The notes under the pieces: generated by a model
Seen by the model: only the letters and a program-made list of their open reading frames with translations
The model's database searches: none
Told to the model about the DNA's origin: nothing
Program-made: the position numbers and the translations under genes
Part shown: one piece after another, positions 1 through 7,049 of the stretch
Layout: every line of letters begins with the position of its first letter
How positions within the stretch are numbered: position 1 is the stretch's first letter
Source: DASPUI01 sp035622995
GTDB taxonomy: Bacteria > Verrucomicrobiota > Verrucomicrobiia > Chthoniobacterales > UBA10450
Length of the DNA stretch: 64,000 bases
Direction: 5' to 3'
Assembly: GCA_035622995.1 (NCBI GenBank)
Contig: DASPUI010000158.1
Location: 6,298 to 70,297, forward strand

Positions 1-15
1 AGCTATCGGATAGGG

Positions 16-34
16 CACAGATTAACACGGATTT
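16..34 (-). repeat. Upstream phrase repeat, copy 1
   Basis: The minus strand reads AAATCCGTGTTAATCTGTG. Close copies lie at 10664-10682 and 36859-36878, also just before genes. A further CATCTGTGGC lies at 83-92, shortly before the VOC gene start at 104. Nothing else is recognised in bases 1-103. Confidence 0.5.
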
Positions 35-103
35 CACAAGATTCCGGATTTTTGAATTCTGGATCTGGGTTTCATCCACCTTCATCTGTGGCAAAGTCAG
101 TTC

Positions 104-574
104 ATGATCGGTAGAGGGGCGGACTTTCATATCGTTGCCGCAGATCACACGGGAATTACCGTTTCGAATCTCGAGCGCGCACTCGCGTTTTGGCGCGACG
201 TTCTGGGATTCGAATTCTCGCACTGCACACATCAAAAGGGCGAAGTGGCAGAGCAAATCACAGGCGTGAAAGGTTGCGAACTCAAACTCGCCGTTCTCAA
301 AGCGCCCGGCGGACACAAGATCGAGCTGCTCGAATATCTCGCACCGTCAGATCGAAAGAACACTGTCGATCTTCGGCCGTGTGACCTCGGCCACGTTCAC
401 GTTGCTCTGACCGTTGAAAATCTCGACGCGATTTTGCAAAAGGTCGCGGCAGCCGGCTGGAAAGCCGCGGGCAGACCCCAATCGCTAACCACCGGACCCA
501 ACGCGGGCAAACGCGTCATCTATGTTCGCGATCCCGACGGCACGACCATTGAATTCATGGAACTGCCACAGTAG
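104..574 (+). CDS. VOC (glyoxalase/bleomycin-resistance) family protein
   Basis: A 156-residue single-gene VOC protein. The start of the fold is visible at DHTGITVSNLERALAFW (residues about 14-30), where the histidine is a typical first metal ligand. The second half carries LGHVHVALTVENLDAIL and ends with YVRDPDGTTIEFMEL, the usual last beta strand with its glutamate ligand. The family includes lactoylglutathione lyases, methylmalonyl-CoA epimerases and extradiol-type dioxygenases, and the sequence alone does not decide the reaction. The start is the only ATG ahead of the fold. The next gene is convergent, 15 bp away. A link to the neighbouring tryptophan catabolism is possible but only by position. 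Confidence 0.85.
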   Translation: MIGRGADFHIVAADHTGITVSNLERALAFWRDVLGFEFSHCTHQKGEVAEQITGVKGCELKLAVLKAPGGHKIELLEYLAPSDRKNTVDLRPCDLGHVHVALTVENLDAILQKVAAAGWKAAGRPQSLTTGPNAGKRVIYVRDPDGTTIEFMELPQ

Positions 575-589
575 GAACATCGCGTTGGG

Positions 590-1852
590 CTACCTCAACG
601 CGGCAACATTCTTGTAGATCACACCGCCTTTCATGACGAAAACGATGCGGCGTACTGCCGTAATGTCTTTGAGGGGATCGCCATCGAGCGCGATGATGTC
701 AGCTTCGTAGCCGGGCGCGATCGAGCCAATTTGGTCGCCCATCCGCATCGCTTCGGCAGCGAGCGAGTTCGCCGAAACCATCGCGCTCATCGGATCAACT
801 CCCGCGTCACGCACGCGATCAATGAATTCCTCCGCATTACGACCGTGCGCACCAGCGACTGCGTCCGAGCCAAATACCATTTTGAGTCCACGAGTCTTGG
901 CACCCCGACGGACGATATCGTGATCGAGCGACAAGGCCCGCTCCATCGCTGCGAAGCCTTCTTCGGTGTAGCCTTGCGTGCCAAGAAAACGTTGCTTGTT
1001 TTGGAGATAATTCTCGATCACGAGGCCGGCTTGCGGATCGAAGTAGGTACCGCGCTCCGCCATCAGTTTCAGATCGTCATCGCTCGCCATCGTGCCGTGC
1101 TCCACTTCGGTGCAGCCGGCGATCGTCGCGGCGCGAACCGCATCCTTGTAAGCATGGACGAGCGTGCGCAAGCCCTGTTTGTTTGCTTCGCCACAAACAG
1201 CGTTAAGCTGCTCCTGCGACAGCGTCATGCCGCCACCCTGCCGGATCGATTGGGAAGCGAAAATCTTGATCAGGTCTGCGCCGGCGGCCTTTTGTTTGCG
1301 CACGAACGCGCGAATCTCGTCCGGTGTCCCGGTTTTTTCGCCGCGGCCCTCGAGCGGTTCGACGGCTGTGAGAATGCGCGGCCCTGGAATCGCGCGTTTG
1401 GCAATCGCATCCCGCAATGGGACATCCGTCGGCGAGCCGACGCTTTGGACCGTGGTAAAACCGCCCATTAGCGTGAGCCACGCATTCGAAGCGGCTTGGT
1501 AGGCTGCGAACGGCGTTTTCTCTTCAGCTCCCGCATTCTTACCATTCTCGTCGAAGCTCCAGGTAATGTGAACGTGGGAGTCGATCCAGCCTGGCATGAC
1601 GGTGAAAGCCCGCAGGTCGTAATCAACTGGCGAAGCCTTCGGGTCGAGTGCCACAATCTTGGAATCTTGGACGACGATACGTGTCTCGGGTAAGACGTGG
1701 CCGCGCCCGTCGAGCAGCCTGGTCGCTTCGATAACAATGCGCCGCTTTTGCGCCGCCGAGGTCTCAGCAGTGGCTTGGCTCATCGCGTTGCCGGCGAAGG
1801 CGATCAAAATACAGAGAGTAATATCACCTATTTGACTCACGAAAAATCGCAT
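590..1852 (-). CDS. Secreted amidohydrolase-family protein (imidazolonepropionase/prolidase-like)
   Basis: A 420-residue protein with an N-terminal signal peptide (hydrophobic stretch residues about 9-25, likely cut near NAMSQA), so probably periplasmic. The amidohydrolase TIM-barrel motifs are present: GWIDSHVHITW (HxH metal pair near residue 92), GADLIKIF (lysine strand), LVHAYKDAV, EVEHGTM and the catalytic-aspartate strand FGSDAVAGAHG. Close families hydrolyse Xaa-Pro or other amide bonds; the substrate cannot be read from the sequence. It is divergent from kynU with 121 bp between the two starts. Because the pathway next to it lacks a recognised formamidase, a role on a formyl or acyl amide is conceivable, but the export signal argues against an intracellular step. 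Confidence 0.8.
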   Translation of the reverse strand: MRFFVSQIGDITLCILIAFAGNAMSQATAETSAAQKRRIVIEATRLLDGRGHVLPETRIVVQDSKIVALDPKASPVDYDLRAFTVMPGWIDSHVHITWSFDENGKNAGAEEKTPFAAYQAASNAWLTLMGGFTTVQSVGSPTDVPLRDAIAKRAIPGPRILTAVEPLEGRGEKTGTPDEIRAFVRKQKAAGADLIKIFASQSIRQGGGMTLSQEQLNAVCGEANKQGLRTLVHAYKDAVRAATIAGCTEVEHGTMASDDDLKLMAERGTYFDPQAGLVIENYLQNKQRFLGTQGYTEEGFAAMERALSLDHDIVRRGAKTRGLKMVFGSDAVAGAHGRNAEEFIDRVRDAGVDPMSAMVSANSLAAEAMRMGDQIGSIAPGYEADIIALDGDPLKDITAVRRIVFVMKGGVIYKNVAALR

Positions 1853-1973
1853 CGGTTGTCGTGATACTGAATACCATAACGATCAATGTCCTGAAAACCT
1901 CGAAGAATTAGAGAGGGCGATCAGGATTTTTGGATTTCGGTCTCGTAAAAATCGGGCTATTTCTGTCTAGTAA

Positions 1974-3239
1974 ATGAATTTCTCCTTAGGCGAAGATTTT
2001 GCCAGGCAGCTCGATGCCGAAGATCCACTGCGATCGTTCCGCGAGCGATTTAATCTGCCTTTGGGCAAAGATAGCAGACCGGTGATTTATTTTGCCGGCA
2101 ATTCGTTAGGCCTGATGCCGAAGACGGCGCACGGTATCGTCGAACAGGAGTTGGACAATTGGGCCCGGCTTGGGGTCGATGCTCACCACGCAACCGGGAC
2201 CCCATGGTATTCCTACCACGAGGGGTTTCGCGAACCGGTCGCGCGATTGGCTGGCGCGCAGCCTAACGAGGTGGTCTGCATGAACAGTTTGACCGTAAAT
2301 CTTCATCTGATGATGGCGACGTTTTACCGGCCGACAAAGTCCAGATACAAAATTCTGATGGACGATCCGGCGTTTCCTTCCGACACCTACGCGATCAAAA
2401 CGCAGATGGTGCATCACGGTTTTCAGCCGAAGGATGCGCTCGTTCTGGCGCGGCCCCGGAAGGACGAATTTATCGTTCGAATCGAGGACATTCTCGATTT
2501 AATCGAAAAGAACCATGACGAACTTGCGGTCGTTATTATTGCGGCGGTGAATTTTTTCACCGGTCAGTTGCTGGACATTCCAACGATCGCGAAGGCCGCC
2601 CGGAAGCATGGAATTACGCTCGGGGTCGACCTGGCGCACACAATTGGCAACCTTCCGCTCGCTTTGCACGATTGGAACGTCGATTTCGCAGTCTGGTGCT
2701 CGTACAAATATCTCAACGCCGGTCCCGGCGCGGTCGCGGGCGCGTTTGTCCACGAGCGACACGCGACGAATACCAATCTGCCACGCCTGGCCGGCTGGTT
2801 CGGGAACGATCCCGACACTCGGTTTCGTTTGCATCTTGAGCCGGAATTCGTTCCGGTTCCGACAGCGGACGGCTGGCAGATCAGTAACCCGCCGATTTTT
2901 TCCATGGCGCCATTGCGCGCGTCATTGGCGATCTTTGATGAAGCCGGGGGAATGGAGCCGCTTCGCAAAAAATCGATCAAACTGACCGGTTATCTGCAAT
3001 TCCTGTTAGGTCAGGCGGGCTCAGACCAGTTCACTGTAATCACGCCTGACGACACAAAGGCGCGCGGATGCCAATTGTCGATTCTCGCGCACAAAAATCC
3101 CAAGGAATTATTCAAGGCGCTTCAAACGACCGATGTGAAATGCGATTTTCGGGAACCGAACGTCATCCGCGTCGCGCCGACTCCGCTTTACAACACGTTT
3201 CTTGAGGCTTGGCGTTTCGCGCAAATTCTCGGCGCCTAA
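1974..3239 (+). CDS. kynU: Kynureninase
   Basis: Cleaves kynurenine (or 3-hydroxykynurenine) to anthranilate (3-hydroxyanthranilate) and alanine; PLP-dependent, cytoplasmic. At 421 residues it has the normal family length. Landmarks are FAGNSLGLMP near residue 41, LAHTIGNLPLALHDW with the PLP-ring aspartate, and SYKYLNAGPG with the PLP lysine at K245. The C-terminal domain carries the RxxP-type ending (REPNVIRVAPTPLYN). The start ATG is preceded by TTTCTGTCTAGTAA with no Shine-Dalgarno. The TAA stop is part of GCCTAACC and overlaps the stop of the convergent response-regulator gene by 4 bp. With the kmo gene at 4238 it forms the middle of the kynurenine pathway. Confidence 0.95.
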   Translation: MNFSLGEDFARQLDAEDPLRSFRERFNLPLGKDSRPVIYFAGNSLGLMPKTAHGIVEQELDNWARLGVDAHHATGTPWYSYHEGFREPVARLAGAQPNEVVCMNSLTVNLHLMMATFYRPTKSRYKILMDDPAFPSDTYAIKTQMVHHGFQPKDALVLARPRKDEFIVRIEDILDLIEKNHDELAVVIIAAVNFFTGQLLDIPTIAKAARKHGITLGVDLAHTIGNLPLALHDWNVDFAVWCSYKYLNAGPGAVAGAFVHERHATNTNLPRLAGWFGNDPDTRFRLHLEPEFVPVPTADGWQISNPPIFSMAPLRASLAIFDEAGGMEPLRKKSIKLTGYLQFLLGQAGSDQFTVITPDDTKARGCQLSILAHKNPKELFKALQTTDVKCDFREPNVIRVAPTPLYNTFLEAWRFAQILGA

Positions 3240-3655
3240 CCGAGCAGCTGTTTGACACAGTCGATCAGCGTGTTGATCGAAAACGGCTTCACCAGGTACT
3301 TGACCTGATTCTGATTGAAAAAAAGAGCGATGATCGGATCGGCAGCGAAGCCGGTGATAAAAATGAATCGGTCGCCAAGTGATGGCCGAATTTCCCTTGC
3401 TCTCAAATAAAATTCGTCGCCGCGCAATTTCGGCATCTTCAAATCGCAAATGACCGCATCGTATTCGTGCGCCTTGACCTTGAGCATCGCCTCGGCGCCA
3501 TCGAACGCGATGTCGACGAAGAAGTTTTCGTCGGCAAGGATCCACTGCAAGGCAGACGCCAGTTGCTGGTCATCATCAACGACCAAAATCGCTTTCAATT
3601 GAAGCGTGTTAATCGCCTCTGCGATTTCAGGCGATTCCTGTTCCAAAAAACTCAT
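3236..3655 (-). CDS. Stand-alone response-regulator receiver domain (CheY-like)
   Basis: About 139 residues, containing only a receiver domain and no output domain. Seen are the acidic pair in ILVVDDDQQ, the phosphoacceptor aspartate in VICDLKMPKLRGDEF, the switch threonine in FIFITGF and the conserved lysine in YLVKPFS. I chose the ATG at 3655 (MSFLEQES). An earlier in-frame start at 3694 would put a GC-rich 7-bp hairpin (3663-3681) inside the gene, and the extra residues look non-coding. No histidine kinase is adjacent, so the partner is unknown. It is convergent with kynU, overlapping it by 4 bp. Confidence 0.85.
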   Translation of the reverse strand: MSFLEQESPEIAEAINTLQLKAILVVDDDQQLASALQWILADENFFVDIAFDGAEAMLKVKAHEYDAVICDLKMPKLRGDEFYLRAREIRPSLGDRFIFITGFAADPIIALFFNQNQVKYLVKPFSINTLIDCVKQLLG

Positions 3656-3662
3656 AACGGCA

Positions 3663-3681
3663 GCGGCTGTTAAGCAGCCGC
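3663..3681. repeat. GC-rich hairpin just upstream of the receiver-domain gene
   Basis: A perfect 7-bp stem, GCGGCTG / CAGCCGC, with a 5-base loop. It sits 7 bases upstream of the start codon at 3655. It resembles other hairpins in the window found directly before start codons (31384-31443, 46959-47013, 62172-62233). The remaining DNA to 3881 shows nothing recognisable. Confidence 0.5.
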
Positions 3682-3881
3682 GGTGCCAGATCACTTAAGC
3701 AGTTCGCGGTCGGATTTGATCTCGAAAATGCCCTTTCCAACTTCTCAGCCTGCAATTCTGTCCCAGCCTGCTGCGAGTTCAGCGCCGTGACTTTTCCAGA
3801 GGTAATCGGCCACGATTTGATAATCTTTTCCACCCGCCAAGGCGACCCGTTGCGAAGGGTAATGAGACAATCAAAGATTCG

Positions 3882-4208
3882 ATGAAAACAATTTGCCTGT
3901 TGTTTGTTTCAAACGTCTTCATGAATTTGGCGTGGTATGGTCATTTAAAGTTTAGAGATAAAGCGCTTTGGATTGCCGTCGTCGTCAGTTGGGGAATTGC
4001 CTTTTTCGAATACCTCTTCCAAGTCCCGGCCAACCGCATCGGGGTAACGGAATGGAGCGTGCCGCAACTTAAGATTCTCCAGGAGTGCATTACGCTCGTC
4101 GTCTTTACCATAATCGCGTTCATTCTTTTTCGTTCGCCCGTTCGTTGGAACTATTGTGTTTCTTACGCGCTGATCGTCGGCGCGGTTTATTTCGCCTTTA
4201 AATTCTGA
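3882..4208 (+). CDS. DMT-type small membrane protein (DUF486)
   Basis: A 108-residue protein with four predicted membrane segments, at residues about 3-18, 27-45, 70-88 and 92-106. The order and wording (NVFMNLAWYGHL, SWGIAFFEYLFQVPANRIG, LKILQECITLVVF) match the DUF486 / DMT-family group, small relatives of drug/metabolite exporters. The transported substrate is unknown. The gene lies 29 bp upstream of kmo and points the same way, so the two may be co-transcribed. A role in moving a tryptophan metabolite would fit the context but is inference. Confidence 0.8.
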   Translation: MKTICLLFVSNVFMNLAWYGHLKFRDKALWIAVVVSWGIAFFEYLFQVPANRIGVTEWSVPQLKILQECITLVVFTIIAFILFRSPVRWNYCVSYALIVGAVYFAFKF

Positions 4209-4237
4209 CCGTCCATTCATAGAACCGTGCGTATCGC

Positions 4238-5560
4238 ATGGCGAAATTCGTTTTGATCGGCAGTGGACTTGCGGGCGGACTCCTCGCGGCCTATCTCGGC
4301 CGACGCGGATACGACGTCGATCTTTACGAACGGCGGGGTGATCCGCGCGAAGGCAATCTTGTGGGCGGGCGCTCGATTAATCTCGCCCTTTCAACCCGAG
4401 GAATTCACGCGCTCGAACAAATCGGCATCGCCAATGAAGTTCTGCAAAACGCCATTCCGATGCGGGGCCGAATGATTCACGAAAAATCGGGCCTGCTCCA
4501 TTTCGTGCCCTACGACGCTGATCCGAACAAATTCATCAATTCGATCGGCCGCGCGGCGCTCAATACAACCGTCATTGAAGCGGCGCAGCGTTATCCAAAC
4601 GTCCGTGTGCATTTCAATCATCGTTGCACCGAGGTCGATATCAATTCAGCGACCGCTCACCTTCTCAACACCGCAACAACCCAACTGGTTGCCTCGGGCA
4701 GCGCCGTTATCGGAGTCGATGGAGCCTTTTCGGCGGTCCGCCAGTCGATGCAGCGCCAGATTGAGAATTTCGATTACGACGAAAGTTATCTCGCGCATGG
4801 ATACAAAGAATTGACCATTCCGCCGGGACCGAGCGGTTCCTGGCAGATGGAAAAGAATGCGCTCCACATATGGCCGCGAAAAAGTTTCATGATGATCGCG
4901 CTGCCGAATCCCGACAGTTCGTTCACCTGCACGTTGTTTTGGGAATTCGAAGGACCTCGAAGTTTTGCGACCACCAGGACCAACGATGATGTCCGCCGAT
5001 TTTTTAACGAAGAATTTCCTGATGCGGTTCCGCTCATGCCGCAGTTGTTGGAGGATTTTCGGCAAAATCCAACCGGCTCGTTGGTCACGATTCGCTGCGC
5101 TCCCTGGTTTTATCGGGACAAAACTTGTCTCGTCGGCGATGCCGCTCATGCAGTTGTGCCATTTTATGGTCAGGGCATGAACGCAGCCTTTGAGGATTGT
5201 GTCGTGCTTGACGAATGCCTGGCCGAATTCCCAGATGATCGACAACATGCCTTTGCTCAATATTTCCAGCGCCGGAAACAAAACGCCGATGCTCTGGCCG
5301 ATCTCGCCATTGGCAATTTCATCGAAATGCGCGACAAAACCGCCTCGCGCGTATTTCGGGCTAAGAAAAAGCTGGATCACTTTCTCGAAGCCACATTTTC
5401 AGGAATTTACCTCCCGCTTTACACGATGGTGACATTCACCCGAATTCCGTATGCCGAAGCTTCCAAACGTGCTCGGATCCAGGATCGCCTGGTTTATGGT
5501 GCGATTTTCTGCCTGTTGCTGATAATCGGGTTTATCGCAGCTCTCTTGGCAAGGGGGTAG
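4238..5560 (+). CDS. kmo: Kynurenine 3-monooxygenase (FAD-dependent)
   Basis: Hydroxylates kynurenine to 3-hydroxykynurenine using NADPH and O2. It has 440 residues. The N-terminal Rossmann FAD motif is LIGSGLAGGLLAAYLGRRG, followed by the kynurenine-hydroxylase signature GRSINLALSTRG. The second FAD motif is LVGDAAHAVVPFYGQGMNAA near residue 300. A hydrophobic C-terminal helix (about residues 418-437, followed by ARG) resembles the membrane tail of the eukaryotic mitochondrial enzyme and suggests membrane association. The reaction feeds kynU (1974) and the 3-hydroxyanthranilate dioxygenase (14474). The start has no Shine-Dalgarno. Confidence 0.93.
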   Translation: MAKFVLIGSGLAGGLLAAYLGRRGYDVDLYERRGDPREGNLVGGRSINLALSTRGIHALEQIGIANEVLQNAIPMRGRMIHEKSGLLHFVPYDADPNKFINSIGRAALNTTVIEAAQRYPNVRVHFNHRCTEVDINSATAHLLNTATTQLVASGSAVIGVDGAFSAVRQSMQRQIENFDYDESYLAHGYKELTIPPGPSGSWQMEKNALHIWPRKSFMMIALPNPDSSFTCTLFWEFEGPRSFATTRTNDDVRRFFNEEFPDAVPLMPQLLEDFRQNPTGSLVTIRCAPWFYRDKTCLVGDAAHAVVPFYGQGMNAAFEDCVVLDECLAEFPDDRQHAFAQYFQRRKQNADALADLAIGNFIEMRDKTASRVFRAKKKLDHFLEATFSGIYLPLYTMVTFTRIPYAEASKRARIQDRLVYGAIFCLLLIIGFIAALLARG

Positions 5561-5621
5561 GCAAGCGTTGCGAGGCTTTGATTTCAAAGAGCAAAAACGG
5601 TCTGTGATTCCGGAATTTAGA

Positions 5622-6611
5622 ATGTCTCCCACGAAACGGATTGGGATCGTGCTGCTGCAATTATCGGTCACCGCGGCCGGGCTCTTCTACGTGTTTCACA
5701 GTGCTCGTATTCGCGAGCAGGCGATCGAGACGTTGCAGCATTCACATTGGACCTGGCTGCTGATTGGCTGGTGCTGTTACGGAATGGTGGAAATACTTGC
5801 GACCCTTCGGTGGCAAATTCTTTTGCGCATTCAAGGCATCGGCCTGAGCTGCCCGCGTGCGTGGACCATCGTCGTGATCGGATTGTTCTTTAACATGTTC
5901 CTGCCAGGATTGATTGGCGGCGACGCGGTCCGGCTTTACCTGATCTTCAAACAGGCAACTCGAAAAAAGATGCCTGCCACGCTTTCGGTGGTGATGGATC
6001 GATTGCTCGGGTTGTGTTCGATTTTATTTCTCGGTGCCGTGGCAATCCTCTTACGTTTCGGCTGGCTGACTCAGTTCCCGGAGACCAGGCACGTGACTTA
6101 CCTGGCCGCGGCGATCCTGGGGACATGCGTCGCGGCAGTAGGCTTGTTGTTTGGTCTTGTTATTCTGGTGCCGCAATCTCGACTGGCTAATCGACTTCCA
6201 TTTCGGAAATCGATCGAGCAGGCTGTTGTGGCTCTTAAGATCTATCGTAATCGCCCGCTGCAAATCGGGCTTTCATTCGTCATCACGCTGGCCTCTCATT
6301 TCGCCTACTACTTAGCATTCTACTCCGCGATGCGCTCGTTGGAGGCCGGCGAGGTTCACCGCCTCTCGCATATCGTCGATTTCGTTTCGCTGATGCCGCT
6401 GGTGAACACGATTGTTGGCGTGCCGATTTCTTTCGGAGGCGCAGGTGTTCGGGAAGCGCTATTTCAAACCTTGCTCGGACAATTGATGCATGTTCCCGCA
6501 TCGCTGGCAGCGCTGACGGCCTCTCTTGGTTTTCTCATTCAAGCCTCGTGGGGAATTGTTGGCGCCACCGCTTATTTGCTGATTTTTTCGAGTTGGCGGA
6601 ATCACAACTGA
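5622..6611 (+). CDS. Lysylphosphatidylglycerol synthase TM-domain-like membrane protein (YbhN/UPF0104)
   Basis: About 329 residues, almost entirely hydrophobic, with seven or eight membrane segments. Motifs typical of the LPG_synthase_TM (flippase-like) family are GLFFNMFLPGLIGGDAVRLYL and, late in the protein, PISFGGAGVREALFQTLLG. There is no attached aminoacyltransferase domain, so it is the flippase-like half only. The family is linked to movement of lipids or polyprenyl glycans; the substrate is unknown. The ATG at 5622 was preferred over upstream TTG 5568 and GTG 5604, which add polar residues before the first helix. It follows kmo by 61 bp. Confidence 0.85.
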   Translation: MSPTKRIGIVLLQLSVTAAGLFYVFHSARIREQAIETLQHSHWTWLLIGWCCYGMVEILATLRWQILLRIQGIGLSCPRAWTIVVIGLFFNMFLPGLIGGDAVRLYLIFKQATRKKMPATLSVVMDRLLGLCSILFLGAVAILLRFGWLTQFPETRHVTYLAAAILGTCVAAVGLLFGLVILVPQSRLANRLPFRKSIEQAVVALKIYRNRPLQIGLSFVITLASHFAYYLAFYSAMRSLEAGEVHRLSHIVDFVSLMPLVNTIVGVPISFGGAGVREALFQTLLGQLMHVPASLAALTASLGFLIQASWGIVGATAYLLIFSSWRNHN

Positions 6612-6649
6612 CGACTGGCTGGATTGGCGGGGTCGATTCGAAGTTCTCC

Positions 6650-6704
6650 TTGACAGTCTAGGTAAAAGATTGAACGATTATCTTACCAAGACTGTCTAGG
6701 TTAA
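6650..6704 (+). promoter_or_regulatory. Probable PadR operator/promoter region
   Basis: TTGACA at 6650-6655 looks like a -35 box. Just after it lies a direct repeat, GTCTAGGTAA (6656-6665) and GTCTAGGTTAA (6694-6704). Between the repeats is an imperfect dyad, GGTAAAAGAT / ATCTTACC (6661-6687). The right repeat ends 6 bases before the PadR start. Autoregulation by PadR is usual for this family, so this is a candidate operator. No convincing -10 at 17 bp was found. Confidence 0.5.
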
Positions 6705-6710
6705 CAATTT

Positions 6711-7043
6711 ATGGTTAAAGGAAAACCCGATCTCGTTTATGGAACGCTCGACATGCTCATTCTCAAGGCGCTCCAATATGATCCGCGACACGGGCTCGCC
6801 ATTGCCGACCGGATCCAGCAGATGTCGAACGACATTCTTCGGGTCGAACAAGGTTCCCTTTACCCGGCTTTATATCGCTTAGAAGCACAGGGCTGGATCA
6901 AAGCTGAGTGGGGCGTTTCGGATAACAATCGCAGGGCCCGATTTTACAAACTCACTGCCGCCGGCCGCAAGCAACTCTCGGCAGAACAAGAACACTGGGC
7001 GCGGATTACGAAGGGAATCGGTCTTGTCCTGACGGGAGCCTGA
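6711..7043 (+). CDS. PadR-family transcriptional regulator
   Basis: A 110-residue winged-helix protein. The PadR core is clear: LVYGTLDMLILKAL, then GSLYPALYRLEAQGWIKAEWG (recognition helix and wing) and YKLTAAGRKQL. It lacks the long C-terminal PadR helical domain, as in the short PadR proteins paired with ADOP permeases. The permease begins 7 bp after its stop, so it almost certainly controls that gene. The repeats directly upstream (6656-6704) are the probable binding site. The ATG has no Shine-Dalgarno. Confidence 0.92.
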   Translation: MVKGKPDLVYGTLDMLILKALQYDPRHGLAIADRIQQMSNDILRVEQGSLYPALYRLEAQGWIKAEWGVSDNNRRARFYKLTAAGRKQLSAEQEHWARITKGIGLVLTGA

Positions 7044-7049
7044 AAAATC

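Noticed and set aside
731..1471. Long plus-strand open frame (246 codons) opposite the amidohydrolase gene
   Set aside because: It lies exactly antisense to a gene with clear family motifs. The translation has no domain and looks like the mirrored codon bias.
3627..3833. 68-codon minus-strand frame upstream of the receiver gene
   Set aside because: Overlaps the receiver gene start and the hairpin; no hydrophobic or domain pattern.
4646..5380. 244-codon minus-strand frame inside kmo
   Set aside because: Antisense to conserved FAD motifs; no recognisable protein features.
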